A stretch of DNA of 64,000 nt from Dicyema japonicum (taxonomy: Eukaryota; Dicyemida; Rhombozoa; Dicyemidae). Where the stretch lies: the NCBI GenBank assembly GCA_011109175.1, contig RDEW01000017.1, positions 616,568 through 680,567 on the forward strand, in the 5' to 3' direction. Of this stretch, positions 12,116-24,106 are shown piece by piece. The notes beneath the pieces are model-generated. The model worked only from the letters and a program-made list of their open reading frames with translations, did no database searches and was not told the origin of the DNA. Positions within the stretch are counted from its first letter, which is position 1. The number at the start of each line of letters is the position of its first letter. The position numbers were made by a program, and so were the translations under genes.

Positions 12116-12264
12116 AGTTATTAGTTTTAATAACTCCTAGAATCCCCGACCTTCGAAAACATCAGCCGAATTCCTTTCAAACTTTTAAGGAAATGAAAAA
12201 AGTTTTCTTCCAAAGGTCTGTTTAAATACAACCTATCCTTGGTTGCAGGCTTCAGATGCAACCT

Positions 12265-13190
12265 AACTAAGTGATCCCATGAATTGAATCACGGCTCTCA
12301 TTTTTGCTCGGTGTTGATCCCTTGAGCCTACACAAGTTCGATACGGGCGAGCACTTCCTTCTTGGCGTGGGGTCCTTTCTCATTTTTTTCAATTAGTGTC
12401 TCCAAGGGAGTTGGTGATTTGATATTTTCCTATGTATACCATCTTTCAGTTAGTTTGAAGGCCCTTTTCTGGGTTGTGCAGAATTTCTGAGTGTTTGTAT
12501 AAGAGGCCAATGGTCCCTATGAAGCACACGCATTTGAAATGCATGGTTTGATGTACTGTGAATAGAGCGTTTTAAGTATAGGGTGATGTCCAATTTTCCA
12601 TAGACCTGTTAGGCATTTCAGAAGGTTGATTTTCTTCTCACATTTGTTCAGCACGACGTTTCTCGAAAAGTTCATGTGCGTATTGAAAATTAGACCCAAT
12701 ATTTTTTGCCATTTGCTGAAAGGCAATTTTCTTCCATCCCGACAGCTAAGAAGTTAGCCAGCCAGCGTTTGAGGTATTCAGGGATATATGATTGGTAGAT
12801 TTTCCATGTTAGATTTTTTCTCGGCACAGAGTCGAAAGCTTTGTGGATGTCCAGTGGACATAACACCGTTTTCTGGTGTTGTGGCTTACACAGAAATCCA
12901 GAGCGAATAAAGTTAGTCAGGAAGCTGAGGAAGCTTGTTGTGAACCAATCCTTTTTGAAACCATGCTGGAACGGTTTATAGGGAGTCATTTCAGTGATTT
13001 TTGCGAGGATGAGCTTTACCAGAATTTTTGACTAAAGCACAAGAGAGAAATAGGCCTGAAGGAAGCTGGGTCTTCTTTTGGTTTTCCGGGCTTCAATACT
13101 AAGCGGATGTTTGCAAGTTTCCATATCGTTGGGATTGAGTTATAATTAATCGACCAGTTGTAGATTTTGGTCAGGGTACCGATTCCCTAA
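12265..13190 (-). mobile_element. LINE-A copy, RT region
   Basis: Minus-strand pieces give PFQHGF, then PLDIHKAFDSVPRKN (RT motif with the catalytic Asp) and, after a frameshift and deletion, the C-terminal YSQYIKPCISNACAS. The YADD block is absent. The 3' side begins at the ATCACGGCTCTCA block near 12290. Confidence 0.65.
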
Positions 13191-13655
13191 TTGCCTAGGT
13201 TTTTTATGAGAATTATGGGAGTTCCGTCTGGATCATGTGAATGTGTTACTTTTGTTTGGTTTAGGGATGCCATTACTTCCTTTTCAGTGAAATAAGTTAA
13301 TTGATCCCTTTTTGGTTTTCTTAGCGGCGGTTTGGGTGGGTCAGTCCTCATATTAATAAAACCAATGTAATATTCATGGTCAACAGAATCAAAGGCCTTC
13401 TTCACGTCAACCAAAGCAGAATAAAGGGCATTCCTACTCTTTATTTAAGCATTGATTAATAAAGGCCTGTTACTAGCGCCCTGACAATGTTTCCCCGCCT
13501 CAAACTGATTGCGGATAATAGACCAAACGAATCCACAAAATCTGAGAGTTTGCATTAACACATTTGGTAATAAATAAATATTCACTTTACGAAGAGTCAT
13601 ATTAGCTATAGCTCCTCTTAGGCAGGACACACACACTTTATTTTTAAACAAAGAA
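13190..13655 (-). pseudogene. Composite RT fragments, including family D
   Basis: From 13414 inward (minus strand) a LINE-A-type linker reads YFTEKEVMASLNQT and SHDPDGTP. Upstream, from 13651, a different family gives CLRGAIANMTLRKV, then FEAGKHCQGA and, after a stop, ALVDVKKAFDSVDHEYY. The last is the RT motif A of another non-LTR family. The two are fused near 13365. Confidence 0.5.
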
Positions 13656-13665
13656 CAGTTATAAT

Positions 13666-15237
13666 TAGGGAGATTTTTATTTTGACTTTATAAATCGGAA
13701 ATTTTGACCTAAAAATTGACTTTATTGACTTTAAAATTTCAAAATTTTGACATTTTTTGACTTTATGATAAATTTATCTACAAAAAATTTTTTTAATATA
13801 AAGAAAAACTAATTAAAATGCAGAATAATGTAATTCAAAACGTTTTCGGTTTTAAAATTTCGGTCTTTAGATAGTATTTTTTTCCAATAAAGAAAATTTC
13901 TCTCAACAAATAATGTGGAAGGACACTTTTTCAGATAGTTGTGTACATATGGAGAAATATGTTGTTTTTTCATTTTTGTGATAGAAAGTACTTGATTGAC
14001 AAATAATCTTTATTCCAGTACTTCATGATTTCACATAAATCGTCCTTGAAATGCAATTTCTGAATGTGTTCTTCCGCGTCTCGCAAAATTCCTTAAAACA
14101 TCGTCAATTATCTGACAGGTAATCGTAGAGTTAGCCGCAGAAGACAATGACGACAAGATATTAAAATTATTTTCTTGGGATCAGAAATTTTTCCAATAAG
14201 TGTATTGACATATTTCTGTCCTCGGATATCAGTTTCACCAATCAAAAAACTTATTCAGATTTATAATGAATGAAAATAAAACCTGTAAAGCTGCTTCTTG
14301 CATAAGTTTTCTACACTTTTTCGGCAAGCGTGAGTACTTGGAAGATTATGTCCAATACTCTCAACAAGTCTCGTAAGCTTTACTGTTTAACTAATGCAAG
14401 GGAATATCGGATTCGACAAAAGCCTTAGTGAATTATCGACCCATTTGTCGTAGATGGCAAAAAAAATCAATGGGTTTTATATTGTTGACACCTATAAAAT
14501 AGTAATAAAAATAATAAACCTTCTAATTTGATATGCTTCATAGACGATCTACGTGATTCAATAAAAATTGCTTTTTTGCAGTTACAAATGTTAGTTAGTT
14601 AAAGCACATTCGCGTTACCTGTTAAAACTGTTTATGGTTTCGCTTGTGTCATTTTTTCGATTATCCTTTCAGTTAGTCTTTTCCATCCTTTTCGTTGTTA
14701 TGCTCGTTTTCTGATTTCGTCCAGATCGTCCGCATCCATCAGTCGACCCCGAACACTAGTAATCCTCCGCGTATATCAGTATGGCCGAAGAATTCTTCCA
14801 TGGCGGCATTGCATGGTTTCTGTTCACCCATCAGTAGAATATGTCCAAAAAGGCGCCATCGTGCTTCAAGTACGTTTAGACTTATTGGTCCGCAATCAGT
14901 CAGTTTGTATAATTTATTGTTTGAGATTTTCTTTGGCCAAGACTATCCAAAAAGTTTTCTTAGCTGGCCTCTGTGAAAAAAGCCAAGTTGTTCCATCCCA
15001 CGCTAGTAATTTATTTAAAAACTCGAAAAATTAAAAAAATCAAAATCAATAAAATTTTGACTTTATTGATAAAAAAATTAAATTTTGACATTATTTGACA
15101 TCACTTAAAATTTTGACTTTTTTGACTTATAACTTTAGATTAATATAATATTTTCGACTAAAAACTGCATTTTTATAAATTTTAAACAATTTTAAAGAAC
15201 ATATCAATTTTTGACTTTATTAACAAAAATCGTCCTA
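13666..15237 (-). mobile_element. hAT transposon with near-perfect TSD
   Basis: Left end TAGGGAGATTTTTAT at 13666; right end is the inverse, ATCGTCCTA, ending at 15237. Flanks are GTTATAAT (13658-13665) and GTTGTAAT (15238-15245), 7 of 8 identical. Near 13930-13840 the minus strand reads VERNFLYWKKILSKDRNF, the hAT dimerisation region. The element also holds a LINE-C fragment. Repeated TTTTGACTTTATTGAC words fill both ends. Degenerate. Confidence 0.7.
14590..15010 (-). mobile_element. LINE-C 3' fragment nested in the hAT element
   Basis: Minus strand near 14870-14780 reads VLEARWRLFGHILLMGEQKP followed by CNAAMEEFFG. RWRLFGHIL is the signature of the family seen at 34.6, 49.3 and 60.4 kb. 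The overlapping plus-strand frame of 93 codons is a shadow. Confidence 0.6.
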
Positions 15238-15239
15238 GT

Positions 15240-16560
15240 TGTAATAAATAATCTATGTTGAAAAACCAAAGAATGCACTTCATTTTTTTTTATTTGTTGG
15301 GTGAGTCCTTTTGTAGAAGATCCGGTTCCACAATGAGATGTTAACTGATCTAGATGCGTGAAACCTTCAGCCGGAATGTACAGAGCCATCAAACTTTTTG
15401 CCCAGCCCTCGTTGCACTTCACAACCACTAGCGCATTTGGTAACAAGTTTATATAATGTTCCCATACAAGTTATAGGACATATGTCCTTACGAGTCTCAC
15501 AATCATGGCATCTCATTTTTTCGTTTAATTCAAAGCACATGTTGTCTTTGCGGAATTCCCTCCTCGATTGTACAGCTCTTGTTTTCTCTTAATTCTGATC
15601 AGGTCATGTATATAGCTTCAATCCTCACCAACTCTCCCTTTTTAGACTTTATGTATCCATAGCAACAGAGAACACCCATCACTTTTTACTTTTCATAGAC
15701 AGGGAAAACTTGTCTGGAATACTAATTGACAAGTTCCAATTGAGTTGATAACTTTGAAATTTTCTTTTCAACATTTTCTAACCAGGCTCCATCCATCTCT
15801 GGGAATCCTCCAAAGTCTTTGTTTCGCAGCATAAACTATCTCAGACACCCTCCAGCTTCGGAGACACAAGTAACATCTTCGATGATGGCTGAAAGGGAAC
15901 ACAAATTGGTCGGGAAAATATGATAACCAACATTTTTGACAATGAGAGTTCTTGTGACGTCATCAAGTTCCAGAGACGACTTTTTTGCCTCCACTATACT
16001 ATTCTTGTTATTTGATTTTGCAGGAAGTCCTTGGGATCCGTATTCCTTAATCCACTAGAAACGTACATAAAAATACTACAACAAAGATGGCGGTCCCTCT
16101 CAAAGAATATTGCATTTGAGGAGTCTGAGTTGTACATGTAAAATTTTAACTCGAAAAAATAAAAAAAATAATTGATTTGGCAAATATCCGAGTATATGCT
16201 ATTGACGAGACAAATAGTATTTCTAATTTCACAAGATATATAAAGATGGAAAGCAACCGGATGGGGTAACTGTCTTTCCCTAAACAGAAACCTTTTTCCA
16301 GTCGAGAGTTCCTGGCTCTCCGTTGAAAGCTAGGGAGGCTGCTCGGACTTTCGAGAATTTCAAAATAAAAAAATACGACAGCCTCTTCATCATATTCCAT
16401 ATACAGCCTGTTGTCGTAGAGACAAGCGGAGTCTTCTGGTCCAAGACGGTCTCTTTTCTGCGATCGCTTAGGTCAATGATATCAAAAATGAGTAATGAGC
16501 GTCGGGAAATCGATGGCTGTTTCAAAGGATTTCTCTGGAAATTGTCATGAGAAACAGCCC
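15240..16560 (-). CDS. Possible multi-exon gene, unknown function
   Basis: On the minus strand long open segments follow each other and can be linked by introns of 20-30 nt. Examples: AASLAFNGEPGTLDWKK, a 22-nt intron starting GTTTCTG, then LPHPVAFHLYISCE; further on LELDDVTRTLIVKNVGYHIF, PTNLCSLSAIIEDVTC, WLENVEKKISKL, and a cysteine-rich stretch MRCHDCETRKDICPITC ... KCASGC near 15530-15420. Several junctions near 15600-15750 could not be made in frame, so exon structure and ends are tentative. Cys spacing suggests an extracellular or zinc-binding segment, but no family was recognised. Confidence 0.38.
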
Positions 16561-17194
16561 TTTCATCCTATCAGCTGTATTACTTTGATTGTCTTGTTAT
16601 GTAATAAATTGTTTTTTGCTCCTATAAAAAACAATTCAAACAAAAGAAATTTTATTTTTTAAATACTTAGTATCATTTACATTTTCGAAACCGTGTTTGC
16701 ATTCTAAAACATGCTTTCTACTTTCTTTAATGAAAATGTCTGAATAAATGATTAAACATATTATTTGAACTGAAGAAACTCCATATATTTTTTGAAGAAT
16801 GTAGAGACAATCCCATCTCAGGGAAGACCAATCTGTGCAAGATTTATGTGAAATATTCATTTTTAGCCATGTTGAAGATGTTGGAATATCATAATTATTA
16901 TTTTCAAGTAATTCTAATAATATCGATTATTGCTTTCAAAACGATTCTTTTTCCTTCTGATTTTCTCTTTCCAGGCTGATGGAAAAATTCCCTCTGTTAA
17001 ATACACTGAACGAAATAAAGACGAAATGTTGGAAAATTATTGGTTGTTCACTGGATCACTTTTCAATTAAATAAATTATGATCAACATATTTAACAGGGA
17101 CATTTGTTTGTTGTCTTTCTAAAGGTTGAACTACTTTCTTCTACTGAGATTAATAATTCTTCATAAGCATTATCATTGCGATCACGAGGGAAAG
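16560..17194. other. Weak coding signals on both strands
   Basis: A minus-strand frame at 16860-16636 starts MNISHKSCTDWSSLRWDC. On the plus strand, after TTTCCAG at 16975, a frame reads ADGKIPSVKYTERNKDEMLE and stops at 17070 like a last exon. They overlap only partly and neither could be tied to a family. Confidence 0.25.
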
Positions 17195-17460
17195 TCTAAC
17201 GAGTAGTATAGTAGTTAGTGCAGTCGTTCTAATAGCAATTAGCTGTAGGTTCGATTCTTAGACCTACTTGATCTATGGATTCAATTCTGCTCTGTGTTTT
17301 TTTCAAATCTTAAGAGACTTCAGCTGATTCACCTTCTCAAGATACGCCCAATGCTTGGATATGAATGGGCGTGATGATTTTGACAGGATGGTTTCACTTC
17401 ATCCATGGGAACTGGATATTCCTTAATTGAACTTTAACTATTAATCCTCTTCCGGTAAAT
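17195..17460 (+). repeat. SINE-A with tRNA-like head
   Basis: The head has TAGTAGTTAGTGC (box A-like) and GTAGGTTCGATTCTTAG (box B-like) about 40 nt apart. The body follows with TACTTGATCTATGGATT and the shared ATACGCCCAATGCTTGG block. The same head/body order occurs at 29925. The box spacing and boxes fit an RNA polymerase III promoter of a tRNA-derived SINE. Confidence 0.6.
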
Positions 17461-17686
17461 TAAATAAAGTGATAAGTCTCAGCATCGATAGCTGAGTAGC
17501 ATATTATCTCACATTGACTGTCGCCCCTCAGTTGGATATTTATTACCCACGTCCTTAACTTTGTCGGTGAAGTACCACTTGTATGTCTAAATGATGTCAT
17601 ATGTGCAATTTTGAAACTGTATTTACCACAAATGAATAAAAAATCAATTAAAATTAAAAATTGAAATATTTTACTAATAATCAATG

Positions 17687-18354
17687 TCAGCAACAAGAAC
17701 GCGAGTTATTTGATTGGTTTAACTGAGGGAGAGAGTTAAGTACAACTTCGTCGCTGATTAAGTAGTTAATATTTGCATGTTTGGACGCTTGTTGAGCAAC
17801 TTCAAAGAAGGCCTCCTCAACGTTCGTAGAATCCTTCGCAGAAACAGTAAAATGAGGGATCTTTCCAATTTGGTGGCACCAAAACTCAGCCTGTTTAAGG
17901 GAAACCTAAATTCAGATTTGGGGATCACTTGATGGTTTGGAGGTCCACTTTGTTGCCGAGAACCACAAAGGGAAGGCATTCGGGTTGGCAAGGTTGGACA
18001 TTGCATAGAAGCGGTCCCTCCATCCATTTAGTGAGCGAAAAGACTCAGAGGAGGTCACGTCATAAACGAGAGACAACAGTCGGCTCCTCTGTAGTAGGAG
18101 TTGCCGATACTATGTTGCTTTTCCTGTCCAGCAGTGTCCCACATCTGCATGGAGACTTCCAGACCGTTTACATTCACAGTTTTAGTGGAAAAATCCGCCC
18201 CAATAGTCGGTTTGTATGATGTTGAGAAGGCCTTACATACGTATTTCTGCATAAGGGAGGTCTTGCCAACTCTAAAATGGAATAACAAGGCAAACCCAAC
18301 ATCCCCGATTATTACGACCTTAACGACTAAACGCTTATTGCCAGACTTGTGCAT
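17687..18354 (-). CDS. RAB7: Rab7 small GTPase (frameshifted in this assembly)
   Basis: Late-endosome/lysosome trafficking GTPase. Motifs in order: P-loop GDVGVGKTS (split by a 24-nt intron), switch I TIGADF, switch II WDTAGQEK, YRGADCC (Rab7 signature), GNKVDL, SAKDSTNVEEAF, and a C-terminal SCC for geranylgeranylation. Reading the whole protein needs one extra base at each of three places (near 18068, 17965 and 17940). A second intron (23 nt near 17912) starts GA unless one T is missing from GTAATT. With these bases the product is 207 residues, the same as human RAB7A. Amino-acid conservation around each break is high, so recent breakage or sequencing error is likelier than old decay. Confidence 0.9.
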
Positions 18355-19396
18355 AACTAAAAACAGTTATATTAATAAGCCAAATATATTTAAAATTTCT
18401 CCATTAAATTATTATAATTTTAATGTTTTAATCAACCTCAATGCTTAAATTATTTAATTTAAATTCGCATTTTGTGGCTTCGTAAAAGAATTTCACGTGG
18501 ACTAATTGTACGTGATGCAATTACAAAGAATAACAGCATCGCATGCACAAAAGGAGGATGCCACCAACATGTCTGACATGGATACGAGTAAAAAATCTGC
18601 CCTGATGGTTACTGTGAACTGCTCAGGACTATGAACGAAGTGCAATCAAACTGGCGAACTGTCTGTGCTTCCACGATTCGATAGAGAAGGTTCGTCTTGG
18701 AATTTACGGCATAAAGTTTTAGTTACTGATGGACAAATCTCTCATCATAAACGAACTGGAACCCTATCGCCGTTGGGGTCGGCAATCACTAAGTCGAAGA
18801 CGTCATAATGAAATCCTCGGAGGGGTCGGAGATGCTTTACTAAATTGAGGCCATCAGTCGACCACTATGATTGACATCAAATATTGAAAGGCTGGTCATC
18901 CGTCAGAAAGTTGAAGCCAAGTACCCCGTACACTTAGGATTCGAGATTCGACGGAGAACCATCCACTGCGAATGATTAAGAGTGCCGGATACTATAATTG
19001 CTACTCCGTGAAATCCAGTGGCTCCTTCGGTTGATATCCTTTGCTATTGTAAGAGGCAACACTGTGGGTATCGATAGTTAGAATTATATTAACAATGTAA
19101 TTTGAAATATCGAATTTCATCTTTGTCAATTTAATCCTTAAAGGCCTTACTGCCCTTTCAATTGTGGATTCTTATGGGTGTGTAATCTTAGATAATCTCC
19201 AAATATTATTTTTCGAGAGTTTTGCCTTTCAAGTCATTTCTGTTTGGGGGCAATCCTATACGTGATGAAAATCTCGTATTCCTTGATTACAGATACTGAT
19301 GGTGCGATAAGGAAACTGGTGTCCTACAAACGTCTTTTATTCGAAGAGGTACTTTATTGGCTGTGCTTCTTTGATTACCATACATACTTGTTCCTC
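18355..19396. other. No gene assigned
   Basis: 18480-19050 is less AT-rich than its surroundings and may be decayed coding or transposon sequence, but no frame or motif could be identified. The rest is AT-rich spacer. Confidence 0.3.
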
Positions 19397-19765
19397 TTAA
19401 GAAACTGCTTCTTTATGCAAAGAGTTTCTTATATCCTCAGGACGACGCGTTATTTTTCTCTCTCGGGCCAACCCTCTTGTATTGACTTTCTTTTCCGTGA
19501 GGCGTCCGGGCACATTTGTCTTCTCTTCAACTACGCCTTTTGATAACAGGTGCATTGCCACTAGATGTGATGGCCTTTGATTTTACTTCTCTCTGATGCT
19601 TCTCTGCCTCCACATTTTTTGTTTCTCGTATCTTCCGATTTCTTGGTGATGGGGAATCTACACTTTTCTAGACGACTCGATCAGGATCGCAGTCTCACGT
19701 CGCCTTGGACTGAATATTTGTGTCACGACAGTGCCAATGAGGTTAGCGGATTGAAGGTTTTGGGT
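19397..19765 (-). CDS. Basic, charged unknown protein (C-terminal part)
   Basis: Three exons on the minus strand: one reading NLIGTVVTQIFSPRR, one SPSPRNRKIRETKNVEAE ... KAITS, and one VVEEKTNVPGRLTEKK ... RRPEDIRNSLHKEAVS, then a stop. The last two are joined by a 25-nt intron (GTGGCAATGC..AAAAG); the first join needs a 42-nt intron. The protein is rich in Arg, Lys and Glu and probably disordered or nucleic-acid associated. The overlapping plus-strand frames are shadows. N-terminus not found; no family recognised. Confidence 0.42.
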
Positions 19766-19801
19766 TACATCCTATCACTTGAACAAAGAATGTGGGAATA
19801 A

Positions 19802-20699
19802 ATCCTAAATAAAGTTGTCGACGGACTAAACCGTTGGTGGTCTCCCATCTATAGTAAATAGGTGGTTGAAAATGACCAGGTGGAATAACCATATCTCCTT
19901 TCGTGGCTGTGAAGTCTTAAATCTGGGATATCAAGTTTACAAACACTTGTTTCGAGTAACTTCCCTCAGAGTACTGCTAATCGCTGTTAAGACGTTGTGT
20001 CGAAAGTATGTTGACTTACTAGTGATGTGACTCTAGATCACTTTGCTTGGATGACCTTAAAATGGCTCACAAGTTTGTCAGAGACAGCAAAAAAAGGAAA
20101 CGACCAATTTTTGCAGTTGTGGGAACCCCTCAAGTGGAGATGAGGAAAAAAAGTGATCCCTTATCGTACTACCCTTGCATTGGGCGAATCTAAAGACATG
20201 TGGATACTTGACGTCGCAATAGTAAACAAGATAATAGAAGAGGGACTTGAGGTAATCAAATTATGAAAGGCGTCAAGTATGACACGCCATTAACATCCAC
20301 GTGGCATTCCATTATCAAGCAACCACCAAATAGTTTGCAATAAGTCACCGTCCCCAGAATTTTTTCGAACTTGACTCCTTTTTAAAGGATAGAGCACAAA
20401 TTTTTGCTTTGTTATACTCGGCACCAAAAAAAACACATACGCTCCTTCAACATACAGAGTTTTTTTATCGATGTTAGGTTTCCTATGTACCCAGTACATT
20501 GAACGTCTACTGATTAATGCGGATCAAATGACGCCACCAGGTAGAAGGAAGAGAAATCTTCAATCAGGTAGCCACATGACACCACATGGTATCACGCAGC
20601 CAAAATTTAATTAAAGAATTTGTGAATGCTCAGGCTTGCAGCGGTTTATACTAATATAGTTAACTCGGACTTGACAGGACGAATAAAAAATCCGTCGGG
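19802..20699. other. Unassigned; possible coding pieces on plus strand
   Basis: Around 20035-20270 the plus strand reads DHFAWMTLKWLTSLSETAKK and later KDMWILDVAIVNKIIEEG, with stops between. This could be a split gene or part of the LINE-B element that ends at 21 kb. Not resolvable by eye. Confidence 0.25.
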
Positions 20700-21040
20700 A
20701 TGATTCTTTTCTGTGAAGGGTGGAAATATTTAGTCTGGGACGTCACTTGTGTAAATGGCTTCTTTTTTCAACCCCACGATGAAAGCCACTGACTGCCACA
20801 GTGAGAACATAAACCCTTTGAAAATATGCCGCCTTATGAAGACAGTTAGTCAGTCCCGTCGTGGCCAAAACCCTGAGGATTCTAGGACCTGAATAGCTTT
20901 TTTTTCTCGAATCGTTGGTAGCAAAAAAGTGTGGACAGGGATGGGTGATTGAGCAGATTTCAGTACAAATCGTGAGAGGAAATGCCTTCTCAATCACAAT
21001 AGCTAAGTAAAATAAATCTGTTATAAAAAAGTACATAGAA
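20700..21040 (+). mobile_element. LINE-B 3' fragment
   Basis: Ends with IEQISVQIVRGNAFSI in the plus strand, the conserved C-terminus of the RLE-type LINEs (compare ERISLQIVRGNAF at 42.6 kb). Upstream residues are broken by frameshifts. The minus-strand frame of 97 codons here is a shadow. Confidence 0.5.
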
Positions 21041-21439
21041 CTATGAACTCTTCATAAATAAAAAGAAAACGTATGATCTAAACGGGTGGAGATAAAAGAA
21101 AAGTAGCTTGCAGGGAGGTTATGATTCCTTGTCCGTGGTTTCGATTCCATAACTGGCTACTTGGTCGAATGATTCGCTCAACTTTTTACTGTTCTACTAT
21201 AGTGCCGTAATGTGATTCCAGTGCTAATATGACACACAAAATACAATTGTTCTCCTCCACTGTTGGATCATTCGTTAGAAGTTTCCATAACTACAAGGAT
21301 TATACGCTTTATCTTTTCGGTTGTTCTGGGTTGACTTGCATTTTCATATGAAATCAAAATTCCAGAAACTTTGACAGAAAAAAAATAGATGACCAGATTA
21401 GATTTCAAAGAATTTTATCAATAGATATTTCATGCATTT

Positions 21440-21735
21440 TAATAATAGCAACCAAGACCACGGTTACACAAACTAACTAATCACGTGATCCCAGCACGCT
21501 CTAGCAGAGACCTCAACTTGGCCCGATGCTCCTCTCTCGACCACACAAACACGTATCGACCAAATGATTAATCTTCGTAGTCACTATGGCGCGTTTCATG
21601 GTTTATGCGTATCATGGATTCTAGAGGCATTGGAGGCTGGAACTCTCCAGAAGTCTATCGTTCCTTAAATTCGGAGGCTCTTTTACTGCTGCCTCGATCT
21701 TCAAGATATTTGTCCAAGAGATCCATTTTAGTAAT
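21440..21735 (-). mobile_element. LINE-A 3' end
   Basis: Shows the family's terminal block ACTAACTAATCACGTGATCC (the stop codon and tail on the minus strand) and, upstream on that strand, decayed C-terminal coding sequence. A tRNA-like SINE scrap with GTGGTTTCGATTCC lies just before it at about 21095-21155. Confidence 0.5.
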
Positions 21736-21871
21736 GATAAGGATATTTAAAATTAAAAAAAGAATTTTTTAGTTAAATCTTAATATAATTTATAATTTTA
21801 AATATTTTGATTTAATGGTTAACGTATTTTATTAAATATAATAGAACATTTTTAGTTTTAGTGACGATTCT

Positions 21872-22150
21872 ATGCCGATTTCTGATCTTCTGTTAAAATT
21901 CGAAAAAGCAGGGAGTGCAATTAATGAAGACAAGCCAACTTCTTCTCAGGGGCTAGAAGGATTAAAACCGATAGGAAAGATAAAATCTCCAATCCCTCCT
22001 ATAAATTTCAAATTAATGCCACAAACTTCCCAAAAATTCAACAAATCTGACGAATCTCTGCCCAAAAATCTCACAGATGTTCGAAGGAACATTAAAAACC
22101 TTCCGATTGGAAGATCTCCTCCATCTTCACTGGCTCGACATTTTGAATAA
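21872..22150 (+). CDS. Small proline/serine-rich protein, unknown
   Basis: 92 codons from MPISDLLLKFEKAGSA to SSLARHFE. Rich in Lys, Pro and Ser with PPI and SPIPP motifs, and likely disordered. An acceptor-like TTTTTAGTTTTAG at 21848-21860 lies just upstream in frame, so this may be a last exon. No neighbour context and no family recognised. Confidence 0.4.
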   Translation: MPISDLLLKFEKAGSAINEDKPTSSQGLEGLKPIGKIKSPIPPINFKLMPQTSQKFNKSDESLPKNLTDVRRNIKNLPIGRSPPSSLARHFE

Positions 22151-23574
22151 CTTAAATTTATGTTTACGAACTGAATTCACTTTAATTTTAACTGAGTATT
22201 TGTTTTTCACTTTAAAAGTTGCTTGTCATTTACGTCATTATTTGTTTAGTTAAGCTGTTTCTAGCTCATTGGATGACCACCTTCCTCGGGGATTTGGACC
22301 TCTCACGTGGGATTTGATGCACACATGACAGGAGATCAACACGATGACGTAGATATTTGATTTTTAGCAATTTGGAAGCGTTTGAACTGAACTGTTGATT
22401 AAGGCATTAAATAATAGAAACCTTGTGGTTTACGTCAACCACAATTCAAAGCCTTAATGCAGTCGAAGCGCTCGCAGTTGACTTATAATATCGGGCCAAA
22501 TTCCGATTCAGAGGAGATTGACAGAATCCAGTTTGGATAGAAAAATAAATGACATGAATGGTTATCTATTGTGGCGGATGATAAGCAAGAGAAAATAACT
22601 GATGACACGAGGGAACCACAAAGAGGGGGATATATGCTAAGGGTCTAACCTTTAAGGTAGAAATTAATAATAATAAATTTCCTTTGCAAGGGATGATAAT
22701 CTGGTGATAATCTTTTCTTCTAGATAGCATAAAATGACTCTTCCACAAGATGGTCGTCGGAAAAGGTAAATAAAGAAATAAGCAGCCAAAGAAAGGATTG
22801 GGGGTAACTAAGGGGAAATAAATAATGACATAAGAATAGTAGGTAATAGGGGAGGATTTGTGAACAGAAGAGAAATCAGCAGTCATTGGCTTAAGGTACA
22901 TTAATGAGTGAAATAAAATCGATGTTTAAATATCAATTCACGTGGTATTAATAACATTTTCGGTTTTACTGCAAAATTTTCGATTTTACCAATTATCGCA
23001 TTACAAACAGCCTGACGCCCCTTCTGGTGTTTTGATCAATAAAAGTGAGCCGGCTTTAATCATTTCATGTCAAAACACTCAAAATTACAAAAACCAGAAA
23101 ATTTGGGGAACAATTTTGGTTTTAAAATAAAAAAACAAAAAATTAGAGCTATAGGGTGGCAGTCTTAACTGTGTGGTTATTTTTACTCTAAAATGGGAGG
23201 GAAATCTGCTTGAATAGCAAACAACACTCACTAACTTCTCCCGAGAGGACTTATATTAAGTTTCCAAGTTTTTTTTTAAATCATAGGACGAGTGTCGAAG
23301 GGCTCCAGAGGTTTTCACTTTGAATAGTCTGTCTCATTCAAAAATTATTTAAATTAAATAACTGTCTCTAATTTGATAGCGGGGTTATATTGGCTTAGGA
23401 AAATCTCCGGGCTACATAAAAGAGAGCGACTGAACAAATCATTTGCATATCGTCGATAACTAACACGTTGCTAATTTGACTTAATTATGACTACATGTCA
23501 AATTATACTTTAATTTTCATTTGACAATATATCTTCATGTCCTCATTCGGCACAAGATAAAACTAATTTATTAT
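22151..23574. other. No gene assigned
   Basis: AT-rich. A 111-codon minus-strand frame at 22901-22566 has hydrophobic, low-information content and no splice context; not called. Confidence 0.35.
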
Positions 23575-23990
23575 TAGGGCGAAAATAATAGACATTTTTT
23601 GAAAACAAAATAGTACTATTAGGACATTTTAAGACAAAAATAGGACAATTTTATTATTTTTTAAATTATTTTGTATTTTTAGCGTTTAACTATAAACAAA
23701 ATATCACAATATATTATTTTACTATCTTAGAGCATTTTGGTAGTATAAATCTCCTTGAGTTTTTGGAAATTGCTTTTGAAATTCATTCCTTATTTTGGCT
23801 CTGAGTTCTAATAGTTTTAATAATTGAAAAAATACAACCTGCCTTTAAATGAAAACTGCTAGTACACAAAAAAACAATTTATAACGTGTAATTTAAAAAG
23901 AAATGAAAAAATACTAACAAAATACTAACAAAATTAAAAAAATAATTATATCCTATTTTAGGACAATTTTATTATTGAATTTTCGCCCTA
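23575..23990. mobile_element. Non-autonomous hAT MITE
   Basis: About 416 bp with termini TAGGGCGAAAATAAT and the inverse ATTTTCGCCCTA. Flanks TTTATTAT (23567-23574) and TTAATTAT (23991-23998) match at 7 of 8 positions, an 8-bp duplication. Subterminal repeats TAGGACAATTTTATTA occur at both ends. No coding content. Confidence 0.72.
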
Positions 23991-24106
23991 TTAATTATTG
24001 TTCTAGGTACCAGGTGGATAAAAATTCAATCGGTATATTTTTAAACAATTTTATTAATAATTCGAGTTAAATTTAATAAAATAAAAATTTTAAATATCAT
24101 TGATTA

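Noticed and set aside
14695-14976. 93-codon plus-strand ORF
   Set aside because: Opposite strand of the LINE-C C-terminus (RWRLFGHIL).
17225-17290. Functional tRNA gene
   Set aside because: Box-like blocks are present but arms do not pair and the same head recurs before a SINE body.
22566-22901. 111-codon minus-strand ORF
   Set aside because: No motif, hydrophobic low-complexity content and no neighbouring exons.
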